The notes under the pieces: model-generated
The model's input: only the letters and a program-made list of their open reading frames with translations
What the model was told of the DNA's origin: nothing
Database searches by the model: none
Shown: positions 17,463 to 25,552 of the stretch, piece by piece
Layout of the letters: every line of letters starts with the position of its first letter
How positions within the stretch are numbered: position 1 is the stretch's first letter
Assembly (NCBI GenBank): GCA_026708115.1
Contig: JAPOVL010000013.1
Coordinates: 1 to 64,000, forward strand
Reading direction: 5' to 3'
Source: Chloroflexota bacterium
Lineage (GTDB): Bacteria; Chloroflexota; Anaerolineae; Aggregatilineales; Phototrophicaceae
DNA: 64,000 bases
Translations under genes and position numbers: made by a program

Positions 17463-18539
17463 CTACTCGCCCGCATACTGCCCCGAACTAAAGACATAGA
17501 CCCGGTTCACGATGTCGCCATATTCATCCGGTTCCGTTTCCGCCGTCCATTCATACAGCCAGCGCGCGTCGCTGACGCTCAAATTGACGCAGCCGTGACT
17601 GCGCCGATAGCCGAAGTCATCGTGCCAGTAAGTGCCATGCAAGCTGATGCTGCCGTCGAAATACATTGTCCAGGGCACGTCCTGCAGGGCGTAGGCATCG
17701 GGCGCGCCGGTTGCGCCGCTCATGGAATCGCGATCGAGCCGCGCCCAAATCTCGAAAACGCCCTCATTGGTTGACCAATCGGGCAAGCCGCTGGAGACGA
17801 GCGTGGCGAAGACCGGCTTGTCGTCCTCGTAAGCGATGAGCGTCTGTTCGAAGAGATCCACGGCCATCCATCGGCCGGAAACGTCCGCGGGTTTTGTAGC
17901 TGGCGCGAACATGGCGACGAACTCTTGCCGCAGCCATCGATGCGGGCCGATCAAGTACCAGACATTGCCGTCACTGTCTTCCTGGCGGGCGAAAATATTG
18001 ACCAGATCGTAGCGCCGGGTGACATAGCCGCTTTGCGCGCTGCCATGCTCTCCAGGACGCAAAGAGGTGTAGATTCCAGTCTTGTCCAGAATAATGGCAA
18101 AGGGATGCTGCCAATCTTCCGGCAACAGGTAGCCCGTAAACGTCGAGGCCTGCGCGTACTCGGCCTCATCGCGCTTGATCCATTCGCCGCCCAAACGTTG
18201 GATCCAACCATCTATATCGGTATTGGTGGCGTGGACAAAATTGAAACCGGCCGGGATTTGCCCAATTACATCCCCCCCGGGCGCGTCAAAAAGGTCAACT
18301 GCTTGCGGACCCACGCGCCAAAAACTGAACTGACCGAGCGTATAGCGATCTTCCAGAATCGCTTCCAGCTTCGGTCGCGGGTGCGCCCTCATCATTGCCA
18401 GGCAGGAAGCGCTCCTGTCCTCGCCAGACCAGCAGACCGAAGGGTCATGATCGACCTCGTCAGCCGATTCTTGCGCCCTTGCAATTGTCAGCGCAAGAAA
18501 AGCGAGCGTGATAAGGGAAAGGAAGGTAGTAAAGCGCAT
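17463..18539 (-). CDS. Secreted L,D-transpeptidase (YkuD domain)
   Basis: 358 residues. The start at 18539 gives a clean signal peptide (MRFTTFLSLITLAFLALTIARA) and has TGGAG upstream. The C-terminal YkuD domain holds the catalytic motif SHGCVNLS with an upstream HGTYWH; the Cys forms the acyl-enzyme that makes 3-3 peptidoglycan cross-links or anchors proteins to the wall. The N-terminal 200 residues contain an SH3-like stretch (VDLFDAPGGDVIGQIPAGF) that may bind the wall. It ends 8 bp from the end of the convergent epimerase gene. Confidence 0.92.
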   Translation of the reverse strand: MRFTTFLSLITLAFLALTIARAQESADEVDHDPSVCWSGEDRSASCLAMMRAHPRPKLEAILEDRYTLGQFSFWRVGPQAVDLFDAPGGDVIGQIPAGFNFVHATNTDIDGWIQRLGGEWIKRDEAEYAQASTFTGYLLPEDWQHPFAIILDKTGIYTSLRPGEHGSAQSGYVTRRYDLVNIFARQEDSDGNVWYLIGPHRWLRQEFVAMFAPATKPADVSGRWMAVDLFEQTLIAYEDDKPVFATLVSSGLPDWSTNEGVFEIWARLDRDSMSGATGAPDAYALQDVPWTMYFDGSISLHGTYWHDDFGYRRSHGCVNLSVSDARWLYEWTAETEPDEYGDIVNRVYVFSSGQYAGE

Positions 18540-18651
18540 AGCGACTCCATCATGAAATCCACAACGCAGTTCCGCCTCGAAGGCGAATGAGTTGCCAGAT
18601 CTTAGCATACAGTGTCGCCTGGCAATTTCAACGATTGTCCCCCGTTCGTTG

Positions 18652-18657
18652 TATAAT
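18652..18657 (+). promoter_or_regulatory. -10 box (TATAAT) upstream of hemC
   Basis: A perfect TATAAT lies 36 bp before the hemC GTG. The matching -35 region is weak (CAACGA at 17 bp), so an activator or extended contacts may be needed. Confidence 0.45.
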
Positions 18658-18693
18658 CTTCACAAGGAACCTGTCAGGCGCCCCGGTGATGAT

Positions 18694-19665
18694 GTGTTTG
18701 AAACAGTCCGTATTGGAACGCGCGGCTCCAAGCTGTCTCTTTGGCAGGCGAATCACGTCGCCGATCTAATCCGTGACTGTCACGGCGACCGGCCTGTCGA
18801 ATTCAAGATCTATCGGACGCGCGGGGACGAGAATCAGAAGGCGGCGCTGCCCTCAATCGGCGGCAAGGGAGTCTTCACCGAGGCGTTGGAGAAGGCGCTG
18901 CGGCGGCGCGAAATCGACTTTGCCGTCCACAGTCTCAAGGACCTGCCTGTAGAGAATGCCGACGGTCTGGCAATCGGCGCCACGCCAAAGCGAGGCGACC
19001 ATCGCGATGTATTGGTGAGCCGCAGCGGATGCACGCTTGCCCAACTCCCGACGGGCGCTCGACTTGGCACGGGCAGCCTGCGCCGGCGAGCGCAGTTGCT
19101 GGCGCTGCGCCCGGATCTGCAAATGGTGGATATTCGCGGCAATGTCCCCACGCGAATCGGGAAGTTGCTGGCGGACGACGGTCCCTACGATGCCATCGTA
19201 TTGGCTGCCGCCGGCTTGAACCGCTTGGGTTTGACGGAGCATATCAGCGAGATACTCGATTTGAAACAGATGCTATCCGCCGCGGGGCAGGGCGCGCTTG
19301 CTATTCAATGTCGTGACGAAGGCGCTTCACTGGCGTTCCTGGCGCGGCTGGCAGACCTGCAAACCGCGCATGCCACTGCAGCGGAACGGGCTTTTCTCCA
19401 CGCCCTTGGGGGCGGCTGCGCCCTGCCGGTCGGCGCCTACGCTTATGTCGAAGATGACACGCTGTTTATGCTTGGGCGCGTGACATCCCTTGATGGCAGT
19501 CATCAAATTGATGTCGCCGGCGAAACCAATGCCGTTGCGGGTCCCAGGGCTGTGGCTGCGGCGCGGAAGCTTGGAACGAGATTGGCGCAAAACACGCTGG
19601 AAAAGGGCGCGCGTCAAATCCTTGACGGCATAGCGCCCGGCGCTGTATCAGCGGGAGAGGAATGA
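18694..19665 (+). CDS. hemC: Hydroxymethylbilane synthase (porphobilinogen deaminase)
   Basis: 323-residue cytoplasmic enzyme joining four porphobilinogens into hydroxymethylbilane in haem/tetrapyrrole synthesis. Motifs: RIGTRGSKLSLWQA at the N-terminus, HSLKDLPV, GTGSLRRRAQLLALRP, and the cofactor-carrying Cys in GGGCALPVG. The GTG start puts RIGTRGSK at the usual place; the open frame extends further upstream but that part overlaps the promoter. It overlaps hemD by four bases (ATGA). Confidence 0.96.
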   Translation: MFETVRIGTRGSKLSLWQANHVADLIRDCHGDRPVEFKIYRTRGDENQKAALPSIGGKGVFTEALEKALRRREIDFAVHSLKDLPVENADGLAIGATPKRGDHRDVLVSRSGCTLAQLPTGARLGTGSLRRRAQLLALRPDLQMVDIRGNVPTRIGKLLADDGPYDAIVLAAAGLNRLGLTEHISEILDLKQMLSAAGQGALAIQCRDEGASLAFLARLADLQTAHATAAERAFLHALGGGCALPVGAYAYVEDDTLFMLGRVTSLDGSHQIDVAGETNAVAGPRAVAAARKLGTRLAQNTLEKGARQILDGIAPGAVSAGEE

Positions 19666-20459
19666 AAATAGCCATGTCTGATCGCCCTGCATTGGAAGGC
19701 AAGCGCATTGTCGTGACTCGCGCTCTCAATCAAGCCGCTTCCCTGGAGCGCGCCTTGCGAGAACGCGGAGCGGTCCCCATCAGTTATCCCTGCATCGCCA
19801 TCAAGCAGCCGTCGGATACGCGAGAACTGGATACGCAACTGTCGGATTTGGCTCGCTTTGATATTCTGCTGCTGACCAGCGCCAACGTCGTGACGACCAT
19901 CGCCAGCCGCATTCAGGCGCTGGACCTGGATCCCGACTGGTCGCGAATCCGGATCGCTGTGATCGGCAAATCCACGGAAGAGGCCTTGCGCCAACATTTG
20001 GGACAGGCCGCCGATTTCAGTCCCGCGCTCGGTACGGGCGATGCGCTGGCGCGCGACGTTCCCATCGAATCGGGCAGCCCTGTTCTCCTGCCGCAATCGA
20101 CAGCGGCGGGCGATTTTCTGGCCGAGATCTTGCGCGAGCGCGGCGCGCAGGTTAGCAAGATAGTCGCCTACGAGACGGTCATGGGGGTTGGCGGCGTCGA
20201 TTTGCCGGTTATGATCGCCGCCGGCGCCGTCGACGCCCTGACCTTCGTCAGCCCTTCAGCCGCGCGAAATTTCACGCGGCGCTGTCCCCTGCCCGCTGCA
20301 AAAACGCTGCCCGCCGCTTGCCTGGGACCGGTGACAGCCGAACGGTCCGCTGAACTCGGATTTACCGTCGTCATTGCACCATCGGTAACGGGCGCCACAG
20401 ATATGCTGGACGCTTTGGAAGCGTATTTTGCTAGCAAGATCGGCAGCGATGCTCCCTAG
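19662..20459 (+). CDS. hemD: Uroporphyrinogen-III synthase
   Basis: 265-residue two-domain enzyme closing hydroxymethylbilane to uroporphyrinogen III. Family stretches are KRIVVTRALNQAASLERALRERGA at the N-terminus, FDILLLTSANVV, VIGKSTEEAL and VDALTFVSPSAARNF. The gene starts inside the hemC stop, so the two are coupled; an alternative ATG lies at 19674. The two successive steps of the pathway are thus encoded together. Confidence 0.93.
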   Translation: MKIAMSDRPALEGKRIVVTRALNQAASLERALRERGAVPISYPCIAIKQPSDTRELDTQLSDLARFDILLLTSANVVTTIASRIQALDLDPDWSRIRIAVIGKSTEEALRQHLGQAADFSPALGTGDALARDVPIESGSPVLLPQSTAAGDFLAEILRERGAQVSKIVAYETVMGVGGVDLPVMIAAGAVDALTFVSPSAARNFTRRCPLPAAKTLPAACLGPVTAERSAELGFTVVIAPSVTGATDMLDALEAYFASKIGSDAP

Positions 20460-20561
20460 CTCTACCTGAATAACTGCAGAAAGCGGCCCGCGTATAGTTG
20501 GGACGAATGGAATCGGCGTTTGTAACTCCATTCTATTTTTACTGTTGCTAAGGCATTTTCG

Positions 20562-20580
20562 CGTATAATGAAATTATACG
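20562..20580. promoter_or_regulatory. 19-bp palindrome over a -10 box upstream of a small unknown gene
   Basis: CGTATAAT and ATTATACG are perfect 8-bp arms around GAA. The left arm contains TATAAT, so a dimeric repressor bound here would cover the promoter. The -35 region is weak. The start codon of the next gene is 150 bp downstream. Confidence 0.5.
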
Positions 20581-20581
20581 A

Positions 20582-20623
20582 GTTAATGCGATCTTAATTG
20601 CGATTGCTCGTAGGCGCATTAAC
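20582..20623 (+). promoter_or_regulatory. Leader inverted repeat (9-bp stem) before a small unknown gene
   Basis: GTTAATGCG (20582-20590) and CGCATTAAC (20615-20623) are exact reverse complements, 24 bases apart. They fall at the start of the predicted leader, directly after the 19-bp palindrome. It could be an RNA stem in the leader or a second protein site. Confidence 0.5.
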
Positions 20624-20729
20624 ATTTGGGCTATGAGTCCTATTAACAACTTTAGGTTGAGCGGGCGCGTCATAGCATTTGTGGCTTCTTCGGTGCCGTT
20701 GTTCAGTCCTTCTAATATGGAGGCGTATC

Positions 20730-21059
20730 ATGGAACTGGGTCACACAATTTATACACACGAAAAGTTCACCGAAAGCGACCAATACTGGAGTCCTGAATC
20801 CGAAGACTACGCCGCTGCCAGTCAATTGATCACCGCCATGCGCTCCGGTTGGGTTTTGGCGCTGCCCCGGGTGAGCGCCCGTCAGGTTTGGAACAGCGGC
20901 AGCCGTCCCCGCACAGTTTACGATTTCACGCTGATGCGCGACACGAAGCTCATGATCATGCCGGTTTTGACCAATCCTTACATCGAGCGTTTCATTGTGC
21001 AAAAGGGCATTCGCGTCAACTACGATAACACCCCCGATCATATCGTCATTCCCGAATAG
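20730..21059 (+). CDS. Small unknown protein, first of a paralogous pair
   Basis: 109 residues, not recognised. The stretch YWSPESEDYAAASQLITAMR followed by SGW, and VYDFTLMRDTKLMIMPVLTN followed by PYIERF, match the protein at 21256 in order and spacing, so they are paralogs. No signal peptide or membrane span. The ATG at 20730 is set by a GGAGG site seven bases upstream. The gene has a long structured leader with two inverted repeats. Function unknown; a small alpha+beta fold is possible. Confidence 0.8.
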   Translation: MELGHTIYTHEKFTESDQYWSPESEDYAAASQLITAMRSGWVLALPRVSARQVWNSGSRPRTVYDFTLMRDTKLMIMPVLTNPYIERFIVQKGIRVNYDNTPDHIVIPE

Positions 21060-21189
21060 ACCCCCTTTTTGATAAACCACGTCGCGCTTGTGACGAGAAG
21101 ACTTATTCTTCTGTGTGAGGCAACATTCCTGGGGCCTTTTCGCTGCTGCCGAGCGGCTATTAACATCACTTTAAGTTAGAATGGCACTG

Positions 21190-21218
21190 TTGCCGCCTGG
21201 TATCGGGGGTTTTATAAT
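21190..21218 (+). promoter_or_regulatory. Promoter of the second small paralog
   Basis: TTGCCG (21190-21195), 17-bp spacer, perfect TATAAT (21213-21218). Predicted start near 21225, about 30 bases before the ATG. The two paralogs therefore have separate promoters. Confidence 0.7.
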
Positions 21219-21255
21219 TGCGCCTAGCGCGTCCAAGTCTTTGGGGAATGACAAC

Positions 21256-21570
21256 ATGGTGCAGCAGAACGAGCAAGATCTCCGCGTTCAGTATCAAGAT
21301 ATTACCTCGCAACATTGGAGCTACTCCTCGGAGCGATACGCCGGCGGGGATAACCTGCTCACCGCCATCGCCCGCGGCTGGGAGATCGACGACAAAGTGA
21401 CGCTGCGGCGGCATTGGTTCGCTGGCATGCGCTGCATCGAGATTTTCCACTTCACCATCCGCCGCGATGAGGTAGTCGCCGATATGGCCGTGGTCGGCAA
21501 TCCCTACATCTATCGCTACCTGGCGTCGCATCCGCACGAGCTGGTCGAGGAGGACGCGGCGGCCGTGTAG
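21256..21570 (+). CDS. Small unknown protein, second of a paralogous pair
   Basis: 104 residues. It shares with the 20730 protein the pattern HWSYSSERYAGGDNLLTAIA-RGW and IFHFTIRRDEVVADMAVVGN-PYIYRYL, so the pair arose by duplication and then diverged. A GGGGAA site precedes the ATG. No membrane span. The middle is more basic than in its paralog (VTLRRHWFAGMR). Function unknown. Confidence 0.78.
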   Translation: MVQQNEQDLRVQYQDITSQHWSYSSERYAGGDNLLTAIARGWEIDDKVTLRRHWFAGMRCIEIFHFTIRRDEVVADMAVVGNPYIYRYLASHPHELVEEDAAAV

Positions 21571-21749
21571 GGCAGTTCAAAATCGAATCGTCAACTCAGA
21601 ACATCCTCTGTTGAGACTCGCCGTCGGAATTAACCCTGTCCGACCCATGGCGCTCGGCGCGTTTGAAATACATGTATTGACCGGGCATACCGACGCCCGC
21701 TCCCTCGAACACGACGCTCCCCCAATTTCCCCCAATTCTGACATTCCAC

Positions 21750-21755
21750 TATAAT
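21750..21755 (+). promoter_or_regulatory. -10 box (TATAAT) of the PBP gene
   Basis: TATAAT 39 bp before the PBP start codon; the -35 region is poor. Apart from this nothing is recognised in 21571-21793. Confidence 0.4.
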
Positions 21756-21793
21756 GAAACTCGTACTCAACAGCCAATCACGGAAACCAACCC

Positions 21794-24700
21794 ATGCCCG
21801 ACGAGCCCGTCAAACCGCCTGCGGACGACAACTCGACAGAAGACGCGCCGCTCTCTCCCGAAGAGATGATGGGGCGCATGCTCCACTCGGCGCCGGAGCC
21901 GGACCCAACGCCTCCGCCTGAGGACTATTTGGGTTCCCCGCCGAAGGCTGAATTGCCAGCGCCAGCGCCGCCGGAAGACCTCGACGCGACCTCGCCGCCT
22001 GTCGCCGAGCCTGAAGACGAACCCGCGACCCTGCCACCGCCTCGACCACAGATCAATCCCCGCCTTCGCGAAGCCGCCGAACGCTTCATCAAAATGCAGA
22101 ATCAGGCGGCTACGCTTACTGACATGCTCCAAAGTGAAGAGATCAGCTTCGAGGAATATCAACGCCTGCTTTATGACAGCATGGCGCAGGACGAGGACGG
22201 CGCCTGGTGGATGATCGACCCGGAAAACCAGCAGTGGTATCGACACGATAGCGGGAAGAATGAATGGGTCATTGATTATCCGGCTGCGTTGCGCGAATGG
22301 GAGGCATTGTGTCAGGCGGGTGAAGCGAAGCCGCCATCCGATGCCGAATCGGATATGCGAACCGAAACGGTTTACGATCTGCCGCCTTCTTACCTGGGAC
22401 CTACCGAGCCACATGGCGGCGCCCCCATCCTTGACGACAGGGGAGTCGAAATCGGCAGGATGCCCCCGACTAAAGACGAACTCTATACCGTCCCCAGCAC
22501 GGCCGCCTTCAAAAACGAACTACCGGGCCAGGAACGGACCGCGCCTTCGGATCCGCAATTCGCCAGGACGCAGCCAGCGCAGACTCGTTTCGACGACGCC
22601 GGCGATCACGGCCAAGTCATCCCGCGCGCTATCGAGGGCGGCTACGAATTGGAGCGCTCGCCCATCGTCGAAGAGTTGCTGGCATCGCAACGGCACAACA
22701 GGCTGCGCATGCTCGCCAGTGTTCTCGTGGTGCTGCTGGTGATCGCGCTGGTTGGCGCGATTGTGGGAGCGGGCGGCATCATGTTCTGGTACAGCGACAC
22801 AGTCAAGCCATTCCAGGAACGGATCGCAGCGCTGGCCAATTACACGCCGGAGTATCAAACGGCGCGCATCTTTGATGCGGATGGTGCCTTGATCGCCGCG
22901 CTCAACAGCCAAGAAACAGGCGCGCGCACCACCATCCCATTGGAACGCGTCAGTCCCTACATGATTCACGCCATCGTCGCCCAAGAAAACGAACGCTATT
23001 TTGAAGATCCCGGATTTGATCCCATCGCCATCGTTCGCGCCTTCATCCAAAACATCAGCGGCGGCGGCATCGAATCCGGCGCGAGCACGATCACCCAGCA
23101 GATCGCCCGCAATCTGGTGCTGCGCGACAGCGAAGTTACCGTCCAGCGCAAAGTGAACGAGATCCTGGTCGCGCTGGAAATTGCCAATCAATACGACAAG
23201 AACTTCATCCTTGAGCTTTATTTGAACGAGGTTTTCTTCGCCAATCAGAATTACGGGGTCGAGGCCGCCTCGCAATTCTATTTCGGCCACGGCGCTGATG
23301 CGCTCAATTTCGCCGAGGCCGCTCTGCTGGCGAGCATCGTGCCATCGCCGGCCAAAAACGACCCCGTCGCCAATCGTCCGGTTGCCGTTAGCGGCATGCG
23401 CACCACCATGCGCAAGATGATCGACATCGGTTGCCTGCAATTCCAGCACGGCGACTGGCCGCGGCGCGGTCCCTTCTGCGTTATCGATGGGCGCGAAGTG
23501 GAAATCGACGGCAGCCCGCAAGTGCTGGTGCGGACCAACGAGGATGGAAAAATTGTCGGCGGCGCGGCCATCGTGCAGATTGCGGAAATCGAAACGACAA
23601 GTTTTGAACCGCTGACAGTCCGGTTGCGCTATCCGCATTTTGTCAATTTCGTGGGTGCGCAATTGGAAGCCGAGATCGGCGCCAATGGGCTATTCCAGCG
23701 CGGTCTCAATATTTATACTACTTTGGATCCTGCCACCCAGGACGCGGCGCAGCAAGCCCTCAGCAACCAAGTAAATCACCTGGTGGGGGCAGCCACCGGC
23801 GTCAATACGGGCGCGGTTATGGTCACCGATCCCCAGACCGGCGCTATCCGAGCCATGGTGGGCAGCCACAATTTTGACGACGAATTTGCCGGGCAGGTTA
23901 ACAACGCGCTTACCTGGCAGCAGCCCGGTTCAGCCATCAAACCCTTCATTTATGCCGCCGCCCTGCAAGGCGTCGAAGGCAATTTTCTTACTCCCGCCAG
24001 CATTGTTTGGGATGTGCCGACGACCTACGATATGGGGGTTTCCGGACCTTACTCGCCCGTAAATATCGATGGCGTGTTCCGCGGACCGGTGTCCCTGCGC
24101 GCCGCGCTGCAAAACAGTCGCAACGTTGCGACAATCAAGGTTTATGAGCAGGTCGGCAAGATCCGCTTAGCCGAAATAGCGAGCGCCGTCGGCTTGCAGT
24201 TTCCCGAAGACTCGCTGATGACGCTATCCAGCGCGCTGGGGGCGAATGAAGTCACGCTCTACGATATGATGGGCGCCTATGGCGTATTGGCCAATCGAGG
24301 CCAACTGATGCCTTTGTATGCCATTGATCGCATCACAGAAATGGTCGATGGCGAAGAAGTCGAGCTCCCGCGTGAGCGAGCGGGTGCTCGGGGGGCGATC
24401 TCTCCGGCGCTCGCTTATCTGATGCAAAACATCCTGAGCGACGACGCATCTCGTCAACCTAGTTTTAATCCCGGATCAGCCTTGACCCTGTCGCACATCG
24501 GCGTGCCAACACAGAACGTCGTTTCGGCCAAAACCGGCACATCCAACGGCGCGCGCGATTTGTGGACGATGGGCTTCACGCGTAACGCTGTGGTTGGCGT
24601 GTGGCTGGGGACATCCGATAATTCGCCGACCTATAACACCAGCGGCATTTCCAGCGCGGCGCCGGTTTGGAATGCGGTGATGACCGCCGCTTCGATACAG

Positions 24701-25444
24701 AAGGCGCCAATGCCATTCGAGAATCCCGGTGGCGTGGTGGCGCGCGAGATTTGTCGAGCGACAGGCACGCTCAACTATGCGGCTTGTCCCGACCCCAGCA
24801 CCGGCCTTTTCCTGCACGAACAGTATCCCCCGCCCGCCGAACAAGCCTATATCAAACGGATCGCCGTCGACAGTTGGACGGGCTTGCTCGCCAACGAATT
24901 CTGCAATAGCAATGTCGTCGAGAAGACTTTCATTGCGGTCGATGATCCGGCGGCTCTGGACTGGCTCGTAGGAACTGCCGAAGGCCAAGCCTTTGCCAAA
25001 AGTGTTGGAATCGAGTTGCCTGTTAAGCCCATGCCGCAAGCCGCATGCGCGCAGGGCCAGTCCTTGCCGCTGATCAACCTCAGCGCCCCCAACAACGGGG
25101 CTGTCGTTCGCGACATTGTGGAGATCCGCGGTCAAGTGCGAGCCCCGGATTTCGATCGCTTTGAACTGGGCTACGCCTATCGTGACAATCCGAATAAATT
25201 CCTGCCCATCAGCGCGGCTCTGGTGGAAATGCCCAATTATGGTACTGTCTTGGGCCTTTGGGATACGCGGTCGCTGGGTGTCCCGGACGGCGAGTATATC
25301 TTGCGGTTGGCGGCCTATTCGAGCAGCGGCGGCAACATCAACTACGATATCAACTTGCGCGTGGAGAATCCGACGGCGACGCCGGAACAAGCCATCTTTC
25401 AGCCGACGATTGTTTCTATTCCCTTGGCGACGCCCACGCCTTAA
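21794..25444 (+). CDS. Bifunctional penicillin-binding protein, class A (PBP1A-like)
   Basis: 1216-residue membrane-anchored enzyme that polymerises and cross-links peptidoglycan. Residues 1-300 are a cytoplasmic, Pro- and Glu-rich, probably disordered extension with a W/Y-rich patch (GAWWMIDPENQQWYRHDSGK); one membrane span follows (MLASVLVVLLVIALVGAIVG, about 305-330). The glycosyltransferase (GT51) part has QENERYFEDPGFDP, ASTITQQIARNL and LELYLNEVFF. The transpeptidase part has SxxK in GSAIKPF (Ser about 713), SRN, and KTGTSNGARD (about 913). The last 110 residues form a beta-rich domain (RFELGYAYRDNPNKFLPIS). The long cytoplasmic tail is unusual and may bind division or elongation partners. 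Confidence 0.95.
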   Translation: MPDEPVKPPADDNSTEDAPLSPEEMMGRMLHSAPEPDPTPPPEDYLGSPPKAELPAPAPPEDLDATSPPVAEPEDEPATLPPPRPQINPRLREAAERFIKMQNQAATLTDMLQSEEISFEEYQRLLYDSMAQDEDGAWWMIDPENQQWYRHDSGKNEWVIDYPAALREWEALCQAGEAKPPSDAESDMRTETVYDLPPSYLGPTEPHGGAPILDDRGVEIGRMPPTKDELYTVPSTAAFKNELPGQERTAPSDPQFARTQPAQTRFDDAGDHGQVIPRAIEGGYELERSPIVEELLASQRHNRLRMLASVLVVLLVIALVGAIVGAGGIMFWYSDTVKPFQERIAALANYTPEYQTARIFDADGALIAALNSQETGARTTIPLERVSPYMIHAIVAQENERYFEDPGFDPIAIVRAFIQNISGGGIESGASTITQQIARNLVLRDSEVTVQRKVNEILVALEIANQYDKNFILELYLNEVFFANQNYGVEAASQFYFGHGADALNFAEAALLASIVPSPAKNDPVANRPVAVSGMRTTMRKMIDIGCLQFQHGDWPRRGPFCVIDGREVEIDGSPQVLVRTNEDGKIVGGAAIVQIAEIETTSFEPLTVRLRYPHFVNFVGAQLEAEIGANGLFQRGLNIYTTLDPATQDAAQQALSNQVNHLVGAATGVNTGAVMVTDPQTGAIRAMVGSHNFDDEFAGQVNNALTWQQPGSAIKPFIYAAALQGVEGNFLTPASIVWDVPTTYDMGVSGPYSPVNIDGVFRGPVSLRAALQNSRNVATIKVYEQVGKIRLAEIASAVGLQFPEDSLMTLSSALGANEVTLYDMMGAYGVLANRGQLMPLYAIDRITEMVDGEEVELPRERAGARGAISPALAYLMQNILSDDASRQPSFNPGSALTLSHIGVPTQNVVSAKTGTSNGARDLWTMGFTRNAVVGVWLGTSDNSPTYNTSGISSAAPVWNAVMTAASIQKAPMPFENPGGVVAREICRATGTLNYAACPDPSTGLFLHEQYPPPAEQAYIKRIAVDSWTGLLANEFCNSNVVEKTFIAVDDPAALDWLVGTAEGQAFAKSVGIELPVKPMPQAACAQGQSLPLINLSAPNNGAVVRDIVEIRGQVRAPDFDRFELGYAYRDNPNKFLPISAALVEMPNYGTVLGLWDTRSLGVPDGEYILRLAAYSSSGGNINYDINLRVENPTATPEQAIFQPTIVSIPLATPTP

Positions 25445-25552
25445 GCGGATTAAATCGGTCATAGAGAATCCGCTCTCTGCCCAGTGATTAGATGTATAGC
25501 TCATGTATTCTGCTACAATGTGGGGTGACTTGACGCTGGAAAGATCCGCAGC

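Noticed and set aside
21577..21777. A 66-codon minus-strand frame between the small paralog and the PBP gene
   Set aside because: Overlaps the PBP promoter, has no ribosome site and a composition unlike a protein.
22520..23662. A 380-codon minus-strand frame over the PBP glycosyltransferase domain
   Set aside because: Antisense to GT51 motifs; no independent support.
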